Under the pieces are notes generated by a model. That model was not told the DNA's origin, did no database searches, and saw only the letters and a list, made by a program, of their open reading frames with translations. This document shows, piece after piece, positions 42,461 through 50,381 of a stretch of DNA of 64,000 nucleotides. The position numbers and the translations under genes are program-made. Each line of letters opens with the position of its first letter. The stretch's first letter is position 1. Source of the DNA: Thermogemmatispora sp042408965 (GTDB lineage: Bacteria > Chloroflexota > Ktedonobacteria > Ktedonobacterales > Ktedonobacteraceae); the NCBI GenBank assembly GCA_042408965.1, contig JBHOQN010000128.1, positions 1 through 64,000 of the forward strand. Direction: 5' to 3'.

Positions 42461-43495
42461 ATGCGCCTCAACGCTCGCGCCTTTCATCTGAAGTTGAGCA
42501 CGCCCTTCCGCATCTCACGCGGCGTGCAAACGATCTCTGAGAACATCCTTGTGGCGATCACCCATGAGGGCCTCACCGGCTATGGCGAGGCCTCGCCGGC
42601 TGAGTTCTATGGGGACAGTCCGGCCACCACTCTCGCCACGCTGCAGCAGTTCGCCAACGAACTGGGCGACGATCCCTGCCTCATCGAGGAGATCCTGGAG
42701 CGCCTCGATCGCCTGATGGGCCACAATCCCGCCGCCAAAGCTGCCGTTGATATGGCCCTGTACGACCTGGTGGGGAAGCTGCTGAACGTCCCACTCTACC
42801 GCCTGCTGGGCCTCAATCCACAGCAGGCCGCTGTCACCTCCTTCACCATCGGTATCGATACCCCGGAGAAGATGGCCGAGAAGGCGCGGCAGGCCAGTGA
42901 CTACCCAATTCTGAAGATCAAGGTGGGCACCAGGAACGACCTGGAGAACGTACGCGCCATCCGTGCGGTCTCGCAGGCCACGCTGCGCGTCGATGCCAAC
43001 GCAGGCTGGACCGTCAAGGAGGCCATCAGAAACATCAACGCCCTGGCCGAGTACGGCATCGAGTTCGTCGAACAGCCCATCGCCCCCCATGATCTGGAGG
43101 GGCTGCGGCTGATCCGCCAGCAGGTGCCTGTCCCGATCATTGTCGACGAGAGCTGCGTTACGGTCGAGGACATCCCGCGTCTGGTCGGCTGCGTCGACGG
43201 GATCAACATCAAGCTGATGAAGTGCGGCGGGATTAACCGCGCCTTGAAGATGATTCATACGGCCCGCGCCCACCATCTGCAGGTGATGATCGGCTGCATG
43301 ATCGAGAGCGGACTGGCAATCACAGCCGCCGCCCACCTGACACCGCTCGTCGATTACGCCGACCTCGATGGGAATCTCTTGATCGCCGACGATCCCTGCC
43401 CGGGGGTGAGGGTCGCTCAGGGGAAGCTCTTGCTTCCGAGCGCGGCCGGTCTGGGCGTAGCGGTCAACATAGGCAGTGAGCGCGCCGGGGCATGA
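42461..43495 (+). CDS. Dipeptide epimerase-like enolase-superfamily enzyme
   Basis: The 344-residue enzyme has the muconate-lactonizing-type active site: KIKVG (second Lys acts as base), DANAGW, EFVEQPI, VDES metal ligands and INIKLMKCGG with the second catalytic Lys. This pattern fits Ala-Glu-type dipeptide epimerases and their relative DgcA, which pairs with DUF1611 proteins in D-amino-acid catabolism. It would act on a dipeptide or N-acyl amino acid. GGAGAA precedes the ATG at 42461. Confidence 0.88.
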   Translation: MRLNARAFHLKLSTPFRISRGVQTISENILVAITHEGLTGYGEASPAEFYGDSPATTLATLQQFANELGDDPCLIEEILERLDRLMGHNPAAKAAVDMALYDLVGKLLNVPLYRLLGLNPQQAAVTSFTIGIDTPEKMAEKARQASDYPILKIKVGTRNDLENVRAIRAVSQATLRVDANAGWTVKEAIRNINALAEYGIEFVEQPIAPHDLEGLRLIRQQVPVPIIVDESCVTVEDIPRLVGCVDGINIKLMKCGGINRALKMIHTARAHHLQVMIGCMIESGLAITAAAHLTPLVDYADLDGNLLIADDPCPGVRVAQGKLLLPSAAGLGVAVNIGSERAGA

Positions 43496-43537
43496 GTGAG
43501 GGGTCAGCCGGGGATGCGAGAGGGAACACGAACCCCA

Positions 43538-43582
43538 CGGGTTTTGCGACGCACCGCTTCTCGCGCTTCATCGCAAAACCCG
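43538..43582. terminator. 12-bp hairpin between convergent genes
   Basis: CGGGTTTTGCGA (43538-43549) pairs with TCGCAAAACCCG (43571-43582), with a 21-nt loop. It sits between the epimerase stop (43495) and rpsU stop (43685), so it may end both transcripts. Confidence 0.55.
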
Positions 43583-43684
43583 CGCTGTCCTGCAAGGCTG
43601 TGTATCGCTGGCTGCCTGGCTATCCTTTCGCTGTAGACCAGATGCAGGCCCTCCTCCTCGCGCGTATCGAGGAGGCGGTCTTCG

Positions 43685-43873
43685 TCAACCACGCTGCGAG
43701 CGACGCAACTTGCGACGCAAACTCGCTGCCTTACGCTTACGGCGATCCTGAGGACTCTCATAACGCGCACGGCGACGGGCTTCGGACAGGATGCCATCCT
43801 GTTGCACGCGACGGTTAAACTTCTTGAGGGCGATATCGAAGGACTCACCCGGATTGACCTTGATTTCACTCAT
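43685..43873 (-). CDS. rpsU: 30S ribosomal protein S21
   Basis: The 62-residue basic protein starts MSEIKVNPGESFDIALKKFN and continues RRRARYESPQDRRKRKAASL, as in S21. It is among the shorter, Arg/Lys-rich proteins of the 30S subunit. On the minus strand a small hairpin (GCCGCT/AGCGGC, 43901-43918) lies in the leader about 30 nt upstream of the ATG and could influence translation. Confidence 0.95.
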   Translation of the reverse strand: MSEIKVNPGESFDIALKKFNRRVQQDGILSEARRRARYESPQDRRKRKAASLRRKLRRSQRG

Positions 43874-44101
43874 CTAATATGACCAGCCCTATCTAGGATT
43901 GCCGCTACCATCAGCGGCTTGCAGCCCGCCGTCGGTAACAGGCATGATGCAAGAAGACGTATCGCTGGGCAATAGAATGCGCTGCCAGGGGGCAAAGGCA
44001 GTCTACAGCCTCACCAAGTATAGCACAATTTGCGTGCAGGCGCTATCTCCCTGACCGCACCAGGAGCAGCGCGCTGGCTGCCTCATAGAGAACAGCTATG
44101 C

Positions 44102-44107
44102 TATAAT
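44102..44107 (+). promoter_or_regulatory. Extended -10 promoter of the HD protein gene
   Basis: TATAAT at 44102-44107 is preceded by TGC, giving an extended -10 (44099-44107). No convincing -35 box is present. It lies about 58 nt upstream of the ATG at 44165. Confidence 0.5.
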
Positions 44108-44164
44108 AAATATTCCCAAGGCCTTCCCCTGGAAGAAAAGAGAGAAGATGGAGAACAAGCGCAT

Positions 44165-44761
44165 ATGCCTGCACGCGATGATGCTTATCGCTTGATGACT
44201 ACACACGTTCACAATATCAATCTACAGCGTCACATGCTCGCCGTTGAGGCTGCGATGCGCTTCTATGCTCGCAAGTACGGTGAAGATGAGGAGCTGTGGG
44301 GCATGACGGGCCTGTTGCACGATTGCGACTATGAGGAGTACCCCGACCTGCACGAACATACGCGCGTCCTGGCCGGCTGGCTGCAGGCCGACGGCTACGA
44401 CGAGCGCATTATTTATGCCATTCTCGCCCATAACGACCTCAACGCCGAGACACATCCGCGCAACGACCTCCTCTCCAGGGCGCTCTATGCCTGTGACGAG
44501 ATCACAGGCATGATCACAGCCACAGCCCTGGTGCGGCCCAACCGCAGTGTCATCGGCCTGGAGGTCTCATCGGTGCGCAAAAAAATGAAGTCCAGGGGCT
44601 TCGCCGCCGGGGTCAACCGCGAGGACCTGATCAAAGGGGCAGCGGAGCTGGGTGTCGATCTGGACGAACATATCGCCAATGTGATTGAGGCCATGGTGGG
44701 TATCGCCGAGGAGCTGGGACTGGCCGGCACCCAGCCTCAGGAGTCGCAGCAGGCTGTCTAG
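44165..44761 (+). CDS. HD-domain phosphohydrolase (HDIG type)
   Basis: The 198-residue protein has the HD core: NLQRHMLAVEAAMRFYA, then WGMTGLLHDCDYEEYPDLHE (HD pair), ILAHNDLNAETHPRNDLL and ALYACDEITGMI (final Asp). This small stand-alone form is related to HDIG hydrolases acting on nucleotides. The substrate is not predictable. GGAGAA lies 9 nt before the ATG at 44165; the open frame extends to 44030 without a ribosome-binding site. It is followed after 148 nt by the split Cas4-like pair. Confidence 0.85.
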   Translation: MPARDDAYRLMTTHVHNINLQRHMLAVEAAMRFYARKYGEDEELWGMTGLLHDCDYEEYPDLHEHTRVLAGWLQADGYDERIIYAILAHNDLNAETHPRNDLLSRALYACDEITGMITATALVRPNRSVIGLEVSSVRKKMKSRGFAAGVNREDLIKGAAELGVDLDEHIANVIEAMVGIAEELGLAGTQPQESQQAV

Positions 44762-44909
44762 CGAGAACCACATGCCGCGCCACGCTGCGCCCTGAGACGG
44801 CTCCCCGGACCCGCGGCGCGGGGTTCTGGCCACCGGCCTCGATCTACAGGAGAAGCCTCAGCGGCGGCCTGAGCCGGCGAGGCGAGAGCGCTCTGGAGGT
44901 GCGTGTACG

Positions 44910-45317
44910 ATGCTGCGCAGACAGCGAGCACAGAAGAAGCAGCCGCGCTACTTCACAGCGAGTGAGGTAGCGGAGTTTGAGTACTGTCCCCTGGCCTGGT
45001 GGTACGAACAGTACGAGCCAGCGGCTCAGGCGGATACGGAGACGCTTTTTGCGCGCATGGTGGAGCTGGAGCATGAGCACGGCCCCCAGGCACCTGCTCT
45101 CCCGGAGTATCAGCTGCACGAGCGCCTGCTACTGCGCCGCGGCGCCTTCGAGAGCGGCCAGGAGCGCCATACCGCACATGCTCAGGAGATCGAGGAGATC
45201 CAGGAGGAGGCGCGGACACTGCCTCTCTCTGGTTGCGGACGCCGCCTGGCGCTGGCCGCGGCCGTGCTGCTGATCGCCGCCATACTCCTGATCGCTGCGG
45301 CCGTCTTTGTGCACTGA
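44910..45317 (+). CDS. Membrane-anchored N-terminal half of a split Cas4-like module
   Basis: The 135-residue protein has FTASEVAEFEYCPLAWWYEQ (Cys26), matching the N-terminal Fe-S cysteine region of Cas4/Dna2-type PD-(D/E)XK nucleases, then GQERH (G83-H87), which fits motif I (GxxxH) of RecB-family nucleases. A charged helix follows and a C-terminal transmembrane segment spans about residues 112-134. The remaining nuclease motifs are absent here but present in the next gene. Alone it would have no active site. No close homologue was recognised by eye. Start ATG 44910; GGAGG lies about 9 nt upstream. Confidence 0.6.
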   Translation: MLRRQRAQKKQPRYFTASEVAEFEYCPLAWWYEQYEPAAQADTETLFARMVELEHEHGPQAPALPEYQLHERLLLRRGAFESGQERHTAHAQEIEEIQEEARTLPLSGCGRRLALAAAVLLIAAILLIAAAVFVH

Positions 45318-45421
45318 ACACGGCGCAGCGCGACAACGACCGCTGTGCCGCGAACTGGCCAGCGCCGGGCCAGAAAAGATGAGTAACCTTGCTGAACGCA
45401 GAGTGCGGCAGGGACAGGAAC

Positions 45422-45985
45422 ATGCTGAATGCAACGCTACTTTCCATCGGACTGGGCGCCCTGCTGGCAGCCATTGCGCTGCTGCTCCTGCTGCGCAATG
45501 AGCGCAGGGCGCAGCGCGAGCGCCTGCTGAATGAGCGCCGGCGCGTGCTGGGGCTGCCCGAGGGCACACTCGTCTACGAGGACGCCGACGGCCGCGGCGA
45601 GCCACTCGTGTCGAGCAGCTATCCGCTGGTGGGGAAGCCAGACTACGTGGTCGAGCTTCCTGACGGGCGGCCTGTGCCCATCGAACTCAAGCCGAACGTG
45701 CAGCAGGCCAGCGCCCCCTACAGCAACCACGTGGTCCAGCTTGGCGCCTACTGTCTGATCCTCGAAGACTACTTCGCGGTTCCCCCCACCCATGGCATCC
45801 TGCGCTACGCCGATCAAGAGTTTACCATCGAGTATACGCCGGCCCTCAAGCGCAAGGTCATTCGCCTCCTGGAGGCCATGGAGCGCTGCAGCGCAGAACA
45901 GGCACCGTCTCTGGCACGCCAGAAGGCCGCCAGGTGCCGCGCCTGCCCTTTTCAGACGATCTGTCCGATCGGACGGCGCTGGTAG
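45422..45985 (+). CDS. Membrane-anchored Cas4-like nuclease core (C-terminal half of the split module)
   Basis: The 187-residue protein has an N-terminal transmembrane segment (about 5-25), then a PD-(D/E)XK core: GKPDYVVE with Asp74, IELKPN with Glu88 and Lys90, QLGAYCLILE with Gln106 and Tyr110, and a C-terminal cysteine set CRACPFQTIC (C172, C175, C181) like the Fe-S cluster of Cas4. It lacks the N-terminal Cys and the GxxxH motif, both of which occur in the preceding gene. It could be a membrane-bound nuclease acting on incoming or damaged DNA; that is inference. No cas1 or cas2 gene is present. Start 45422 is chosen over 45389 because the hydrophobic segment begins there. Confidence 0.75.
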   Translation: MLNATLLSIGLGALLAAIALLLLLRNERRAQRERLLNERRRVLGLPEGTLVYEDADGRGEPLVSSSYPLVGKPDYVVELPDGRPVPIELKPNVQQASAPYSNHVVQLGAYCLILEDYFAVPPTHGILRYADQEFTIEYTPALKRKVIRLLEAMERCSAEQAPSLARQKAARCRACPFQTICPIGRRW

Positions 45986-46146
45986 CGCTCCAGCCTCTTC
46001 TCTCATAGCCTGCCAGACAGGCAAGCTCCACACTGCGATTGCCTTCTCAGGCTCATTCGCTTATAATGATCTATAGATCAATCAGCAGCTATCGAGCTGG
46101 CCCCGTCCTGCATACATACCGTTCGCCTGCTAGCGAAGGAGGCTCA

Positions 46147-47013
46147 ATGACCGAACAGTCTGGAGAGAACCTCTACGTGGTCAACCCCGAAGACGGAGCG
46201 GAGATGGCGCGCCTGACCGACCAGGATCTGCTCATGACCCGTCACATGGGAGGACTGCTGCCCCCCTGGACCGACTACACACGCCTTCACGACGTCCTGG
46301 ATATTGCCTGCGGGCCAGGCGGCTGGGCGCTCTCGCTGGCCTTCGAGCACCCCGAGATCCATGTCGTCGGTCTGGATATCAGCAACATCATGATCCAGTA
46401 CGCGCGCGCCCACGCTCACGTGCGCAAGCTCAATAACGTCACCTTTCTGGTCGGGGACGCCACAAAGCAGCTTCCCTTCGCCGATGAAAGCTTCGATCTT
46501 GTCAATGCGCGCTTCCTGGCTGGCTTCATGTCCCCGGAACACTGGCCCTCGCTGCTGGCCGAGTGCCGCCGGATCACCAGGCCAGGGGGCTTCATCCGCC
46601 TGACCGAATGCGACGATCTGGGACACACCAGCAGCCCGGCCTTCGAGAGACTCTGGCTGAAGGTGGCCGAGGCCCTCCAACGCACTGGACGCAGCCACAC
46701 CCCCGTCACGCGCGATGTCGGGATCACGCATAAACTCTCCTCTTTCCTCAAAGAGGCTGGCTACAGCAACCTGCGCCGCATGGCCTATGCGATCGACTAC
46801 TCCAGCGGGGAAGAAGCCCACGACGGAATCTGCCAGGACTGGATGGTCGGTCTGAAGTTGCTCCAGCCCTTTCTCGTCAAGGCAGGGGTCGCCACTGCCG
46901 AGGAAGTGAGCGCTCTCTACGATCAGGCCATGCAGGAGCTGCGGGAGGAGCACTTCTGCGGTCTGCTCTACGTCTACTCGGTCTGGGCAGAGCTGACGCC
47001 TGCCGCGAGCTAA
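46147..47013 (+). CDS. Class I SAM-dependent methyltransferase
   Basis: The 288-residue protein has methyltransferase motif I VLDIACGPGGWALSLA, then VVGLDISNIMIQYA and a motif II/III region LPFADESFDLVNARF, followed by ITRPGGFIRLTECDD. These place it among UbiE/small-molecule methyltransferases. A C-terminal extension of about 100 residues is typical of this branch. Substrate unknown. GGAGG lies 4 nt before the ATG at 46147. Confidence 0.88.
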   Translation: MTEQSGENLYVVNPEDGAEMARLTDQDLLMTRHMGGLLPPWTDYTRLHDVLDIACGPGGWALSLAFEHPEIHVVGLDISNIMIQYARAHAHVRKLNNVTFLVGDATKQLPFADESFDLVNARFLAGFMSPEHWPSLLAECRRITRPGGFIRLTECDDLGHTSSPAFERLWLKVAEALQRTGRSHTPVTRDVGITHKLSSFLKEAGYSNLRRMAYAIDYSSGEEAHDGICQDWMVGLKLLQPFLVKAGVATAEEVSALYDQAMQELREEHFCGLLYVYSVWAELTPAAS

Positions 47014-47256
47014 AGGCAGCGCCTGGCCCACAGCAGACCGTATACCACGGCGACCCCCGCAGGGACGCAGGCGCTTCTCACCGTCTGTCCACGCAGGAGG
47101 CCGGCCGGCCCGCAGCGACCGGACCTCCTGAACAGGCCACCGCCCCCTCCTTCTCCCCACCTCTTCACCTCAGAGCCACTGGCCTGCTGCAGCCGACCCG
47201 TGCCAGCAAGTCTCCCGCCAGCCCCCGGCCAGCGACAAGGCGACACACAGCCCATG

Positions 47257-47285
47257 TTGACAGCAGCACCAGAGAGCACTAAACT
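47257..47285 (+). promoter_or_regulatory. Promoter of the ornithine cyclodeaminase-type gene
   Basis: TTGACA (47257-47262) and TAAACT (47280-47285) are 17 nt apart. The start would be near 47292, leaving a leader of about 107 nt before the ATG at 47399. The rest of the gene-free stretch 47014-47256 shows no gene or clear structure. Confidence 0.6.
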
Positions 47286-47398
47286 GAAGCCCAGAATTGC
47301 GCGCAGGGTCGCACGCAAGCAGAAGAGCGACGGTTGCTACTCTGACCTGATACCTGCTTGCTGCAGACTACTAGAGATCGGGGGAATCATCACGCAAT

Positions 47399-48613
47399 AT
47401 GGTGAGTGAAGTTGTTGAACTCAGCGGACACATCATCGACTCCTGGACGCTGCCACGGGCCTGGGATACCATCATGGACCGCGGCGGCGACTTTCTCATC
47501 GAGGAGATTCGCGTCGGAAAGCACAAGAGCGAGCCGAGCTACATCAGACTGCGCGTAGAGGCCGGTGACGAAAGGACGCTGGAGCTGATCATCTCAGAGC
47601 TTCAGCAGCTCGGAGCATTGCTGGTGAACGGCGATGACGTACACACGGCCAGCGTTGAACAGGCAGGCGTGTTGCCGGCGGGCTTCTACTCGACCACCAA
47701 CCTGCCCACACAGGTGCGGCTCTTCGGCCAGTGGGTGAACGTCGAAGATATCGAGATGGATGTGGCCATCGTCATTGACCGCGCACGGCGGCGGGCCTAC
47801 TGCAAGCCGATGCACGAGGTCGCCGTGGGCGATGAGGTGGTGGTTGGCCACGAGGGGATTCGCGTCCACTCCTTCGAGCGCGAGCGGGAGCGTGAGGTCT
47901 TCGCTTTCATGCAGAGCGACATCTCCTCGGAGAAGGCCAAGATCCTGACCATCCAGTCCATCGCCCGCCAGATGAAGGAGACACGGGCCCGCGGCGGGAA
48001 GATCCTCTTTGTCCTCGGTCCCGCGGTAATCCATACCGGGGCGGGTCGCTACATCGCCGAGCTGATCCGCCGCGATTACGTGCAGGTGATCTTTGGCGGC
48101 AACGCCATCGTCACCCACGACGTGGAATCGGCCCTCTTCGGCACTTCGCTCGGCGTCGATCTGCGTACGGGCGAACAGGTCGAGGGCGGCCACCGCAACC
48201 ATCTGCGCGCGATCAACGCCATCCGCGCCGTTGGCTCCCTGGAGAAGGCCGTGGAGGTCGGGTTGCTGCGCGAGGGTCTGACCTACGAGGCGCTCAAACG
48301 CAAGATTCCGCTGGTGCTGGCAGGCTCAATCCGCGACGACGGCCCGATGCCAGGGGTGATCAGCGATATGCAGGAGGCGCAGCGACAGATGCGCCAGGCC
48401 CTGCGCGGTGTCGAGATGGCGATCATGGTGGCCTCGATGCTGCACGCCATCGCAACCGGGAACCTGCTGCCAGCAACGGTGCGCACGGTGGTCGTGGACA
48501 TTAACCCCGCCGTGGTGACCAAGCTGGCCGATCGCGGTAGCTTCCAGGCGGCGGGCCTGGTGACGGACGCAGAACTCTTTCTGCGCGAGCTGGTTGAGGC
48601 GCTGGCTGGCTAG
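47399..48613 (+). CDS. TIGR00300-family protein, probable ornithine cyclodeaminase
   Basis: The 404-residue protein starts VVELSGHIIDSWTLPRAWD, a conserved LOR/SDH domain opening, and has a C-terminal nucleotide-binding region (ILFVLGPAVIHTGAGRYIAE, VIFGGNAIVTHDVES, LVLAGSIRDDGPMPGVISD). The family is the archaeal-type ornithine cyclodeaminase, also fused at the C-terminus of cyanobacterial AgrE. It would convert ornithine to proline plus ammonia with NAD. No arginine dihydrolase domain is fused here. Function is inferred from the family. Confidence 0.8.
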   Translation: MVSEVVELSGHIIDSWTLPRAWDTIMDRGGDFLIEEIRVGKHKSEPSYIRLRVEAGDERTLELIISELQQLGALLVNGDDVHTASVEQAGVLPAGFYSTTNLPTQVRLFGQWVNVEDIEMDVAIVIDRARRRAYCKPMHEVAVGDEVVVGHEGIRVHSFEREREREVFAFMQSDISSEKAKILTIQSIARQMKETRARGGKILFVLGPAVIHTGAGRYIAELIRRDYVQVIFGGNAIVTHDVESALFGTSLGVDLRTGEQVEGGHRNHLRAINAIRAVGSLEKAVEVGLLREGLTYEALKRKIPLVLAGSIRDDGPMPGVISDMQEAQRQMRQALRGVEMAIMVASMLHAIATGNLLPATVRTVVVDINPAVVTKLADRGSFQAAGLVTDAELFLRELVEALAG

Positions 48614-48651
48614 CCCGCCTCACCCTGCAACGCAGCGCCCACCGCGGCGCC

Positions 48652-48675
48652 CGACCACACGACCACACGACCACA
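48652..48675. repeat. Three tandem 8-bp repeats
   Basis: The unit CGACCACA occurs three times in a row at 48652-48675, in the gap after the cyclodeaminase gene. A small hairpin, ACCAGCCG/CGGCTGGT, follows near 48727-48744. It looks like a simple short tandem repeat; no role is evident. Confidence 0.5.
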
Positions 48676-48842
48676 GGACTGCAGGCTGATGAGCAGCACG
48701 GCCACATGGCCGACTGCGTGGTTCGACCAGCCGGTCGGCTGGTTGCCTGACAGGAGCAGTTTTTTGTGCTAGACTTATTCTATTGCTAAGTTTGTATTCA
48801 GCACACCGTTCCCTGACCCTGGAAAGGTGCCCATCGCCGCGT

Positions 48843-49847
48843 ATGGCTTCGACCGATAACATCTCCACGCGCCAGGACCAGCCCTCAGCCGCTGGCTCAC
48901 CTGCGTCGGCCCTCCCCTCGCGCTCACTGGCAGGCAGCGCCTGGAGCAGTCTGCGCATCGACGCCCTGCTGCTCTTCGTGACGATGATCTGGGGTGGTAC
49001 GTTTCTAATTACCAAATACACGATCCACTTTGTTGGACCTTTCACCTATCTGGGCTACAACTTTGGCATCGGGGCGCTGACCCTGGCGCTGCTCTTCCGA
49101 CGTCGCCTGCTCCGGCTGACCCGCCAGGAGCTGCTCAGCGGCGCGATTCTGGGCGCGTTGCTCTTCGCCGGCTATGCATTGCAAACGATCGGCCTGCAAT
49201 ATACGATCACCAGTAAGGCGGGATTCATCACCGGTCTCTACATTCCCCTGGTGCCCGTTTTCGCAGTCCTCATTCTGCGCCAGCGCCTGAACGTGGAGGC
49301 CGTCCTTGGCTTTCTGCTCTCGCTGCTGGGCCTGACCCTGCTCTCGATCAACAAGGACTTCAACCTGAGCTTCGGGCCCGGCGAGACGCTGATGCTGGGC
49401 TGCGCGATCTCCTTCGCGCTGCATATCGTCTGCATCAGCAAATTCGTTCCCACAGCGGACGCGCTCAACCTGGCCATTGTCCAGCTCGCAACAACCTCCC
49501 TGCTGAACCTGGCCGCGGCCGCCGTGGTCCATGAGGGACTGCTCCCCCCCGCCAGCCCGCTGATCTGGGGAGCGATTCTCTTCATGGGCGTGGTGGACAT
49601 CGCCTTCTGCCTGGCAGTGATGAACTGGGCGCAGCAGTTCATCAGCAGCACCCACGCAGCCCTGATCTACGCCTGCGAGCCGGTCTGGGCAGGCGTCTTC
49701 GGCACGCTGGCCGGGCAGACCCTCAGCGCGCTGGCCTGGGTGGGCGGTGCCTGCATCTGCCTGGGGATGATCATGAGCGAGGTGCGCTTCGCTCTGCTGC
49801 TCAAACGCTGGCGCCGCGTCGCCGAGCCGTCCCGTCTGGAGCAGTGA
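48843..49847 (+). CDS. EamA/DMT-superfamily transporter
   Basis: The 334-residue membrane protein has about ten hydrophobic helices in two EamA repeats (LLLFVTMIWGGTFLITKYTI, YTITSKAGFITGLYIPLVPV; second half SPLIWGAILFMGVVDIAFCL, SSTHAALIYACEPVWAGVFG). EamA proteins mostly export amino acids or metabolites. The substrate is unknown. The ATG at 48843 lies in a conserved-looking position but without a strong ribosome-binding site; an in-frame TTG lies further upstream at 48783. Confidence 0.88.
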   Translation: MASTDNISTRQDQPSAAGSPASALPSRSLAGSAWSSLRIDALLLFVTMIWGGTFLITKYTIHFVGPFTYLGYNFGIGALTLALLFRRRLLRLTRQELLSGAILGALLFAGYALQTIGLQYTITSKAGFITGLYIPLVPVFAVLILRQRLNVEAVLGFLLSLLGLTLLSINKDFNLSFGPGETLMLGCAISFALHIVCISKFVPTADALNLAIVQLATTSLLNLAAAAVVHEGLLPPASPLIWGAILFMGVVDIAFCLAVMNWAQQFISSTHAALIYACEPVWAGVFGTLAGQTLSALAWVGGACICLGMIMSEVRFALLLKRWRRVAEPSRLEQ

Positions 49848-49914
49848 CACCCTGGCTGGTTGGCTGACTGGCTGCACCCGAACCCACTCCAATCCTGGAC
49901 ACGGCAGAGCGCTC

Positions 49915-49943
49915 TTTACATGTTCTCACGGCTATGGTATACT
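49915..49943 (+). promoter_or_regulatory. Promoter of the thrS T-box transcript
   Basis: TTTACA (49915-49920) and TATACT (49938-49943) are 17 nt apart, and TGG directly before the -10 adds an extended element. The start would be near 49950, just before the T-box leader. Confidence 0.7.
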
Positions 49944-49949
49944 GAGAGG

Positions 49950-50320
49950 CGCTCTTGCAAGAGCGTCACAGGCAAACAGCACAGCAGTGGCACTGACGCG
50001 AGACATGTCCCCCTTCGATGGCACACAGAGAGGCCACGTCAGCGGCTGAAAGCGGGCCTGCCTGCCGGAGGTGCGCAGCGCGTGCCGGGTCGACGCCTAG
50101 CCGGCACGTGCATGCCTGGATACCCCTCGCCAGCCTGTACTGAGTCAGTAAAGTACACGCCTCGACCCCGTTAGCGGTCGCACAAGCGCAATCTCTTCGC
50201 GAGCCAGCCGGCTGGCCAGCAATCAAGCGTAATGGCGGCAGCGTTGGATTGCGGAAGGTGGGTGGAACCACGGAAGGATGTGTATGCCTTTCGTCCCAGG
50301 TGGGACGAAGGGCTTTTTTT
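49950..50320 (+). promoter_or_regulatory. T-box riboswitch for threonyl-tRNA synthetase
   Basis: The leader carries the T-box bulge sequence TGGAACCACG (50263-50272), the conserved element that pairs with the tRNA acceptor end, followed by a terminator at 50286-50320. Stem I base pairing is visible: GCGAG/CTCGC (49998-50002 with 50126-50130) and CATG/CATG (50004-50007 with 50111-50114). In the 3' strand between these arms lies ACC (50122-50124), a threonine codon in the specifier position. An AGAGAGG element (50026-50032) fits the distal stem I motif. Uncharged tRNA-Thr should stabilise readthrough and raise thrS expression. Confidence 0.85.
50286..50320 (+). terminator. T-box attenuator terminator
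   Basis: GCCTTTCGTCCCA (50286-50298) pairs with TGGGACGAAGGGC (50301-50313) with one G-U pair, followed by seven Ts (50314-50320). It ends transcription when tRNA-Thr is charged. Its 5' arm lies just after the T-box sequence, allowing the alternative antiterminator fold. Confidence 0.85.
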
Positions 50321-50381
50321 ATTGGATTGGACAGGGCCGCGAAGCCCCGAAGGAGTTCAGCAAGCGGAGGGATCAACAGCG

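Noticed and set aside
43492..43818. Short plus-strand frame after the epimerase gene
   Set aside because: It runs through the terminator hairpin and antisense rpsU and lacks a domain.
44910..45985. A canonical CRISPR-Cas locus around the Cas4-like genes
   Set aside because: No cas1, cas2, effector gene or repeat array lies nearby; the pair stands alone beside an HD protein and a methyltransferase.
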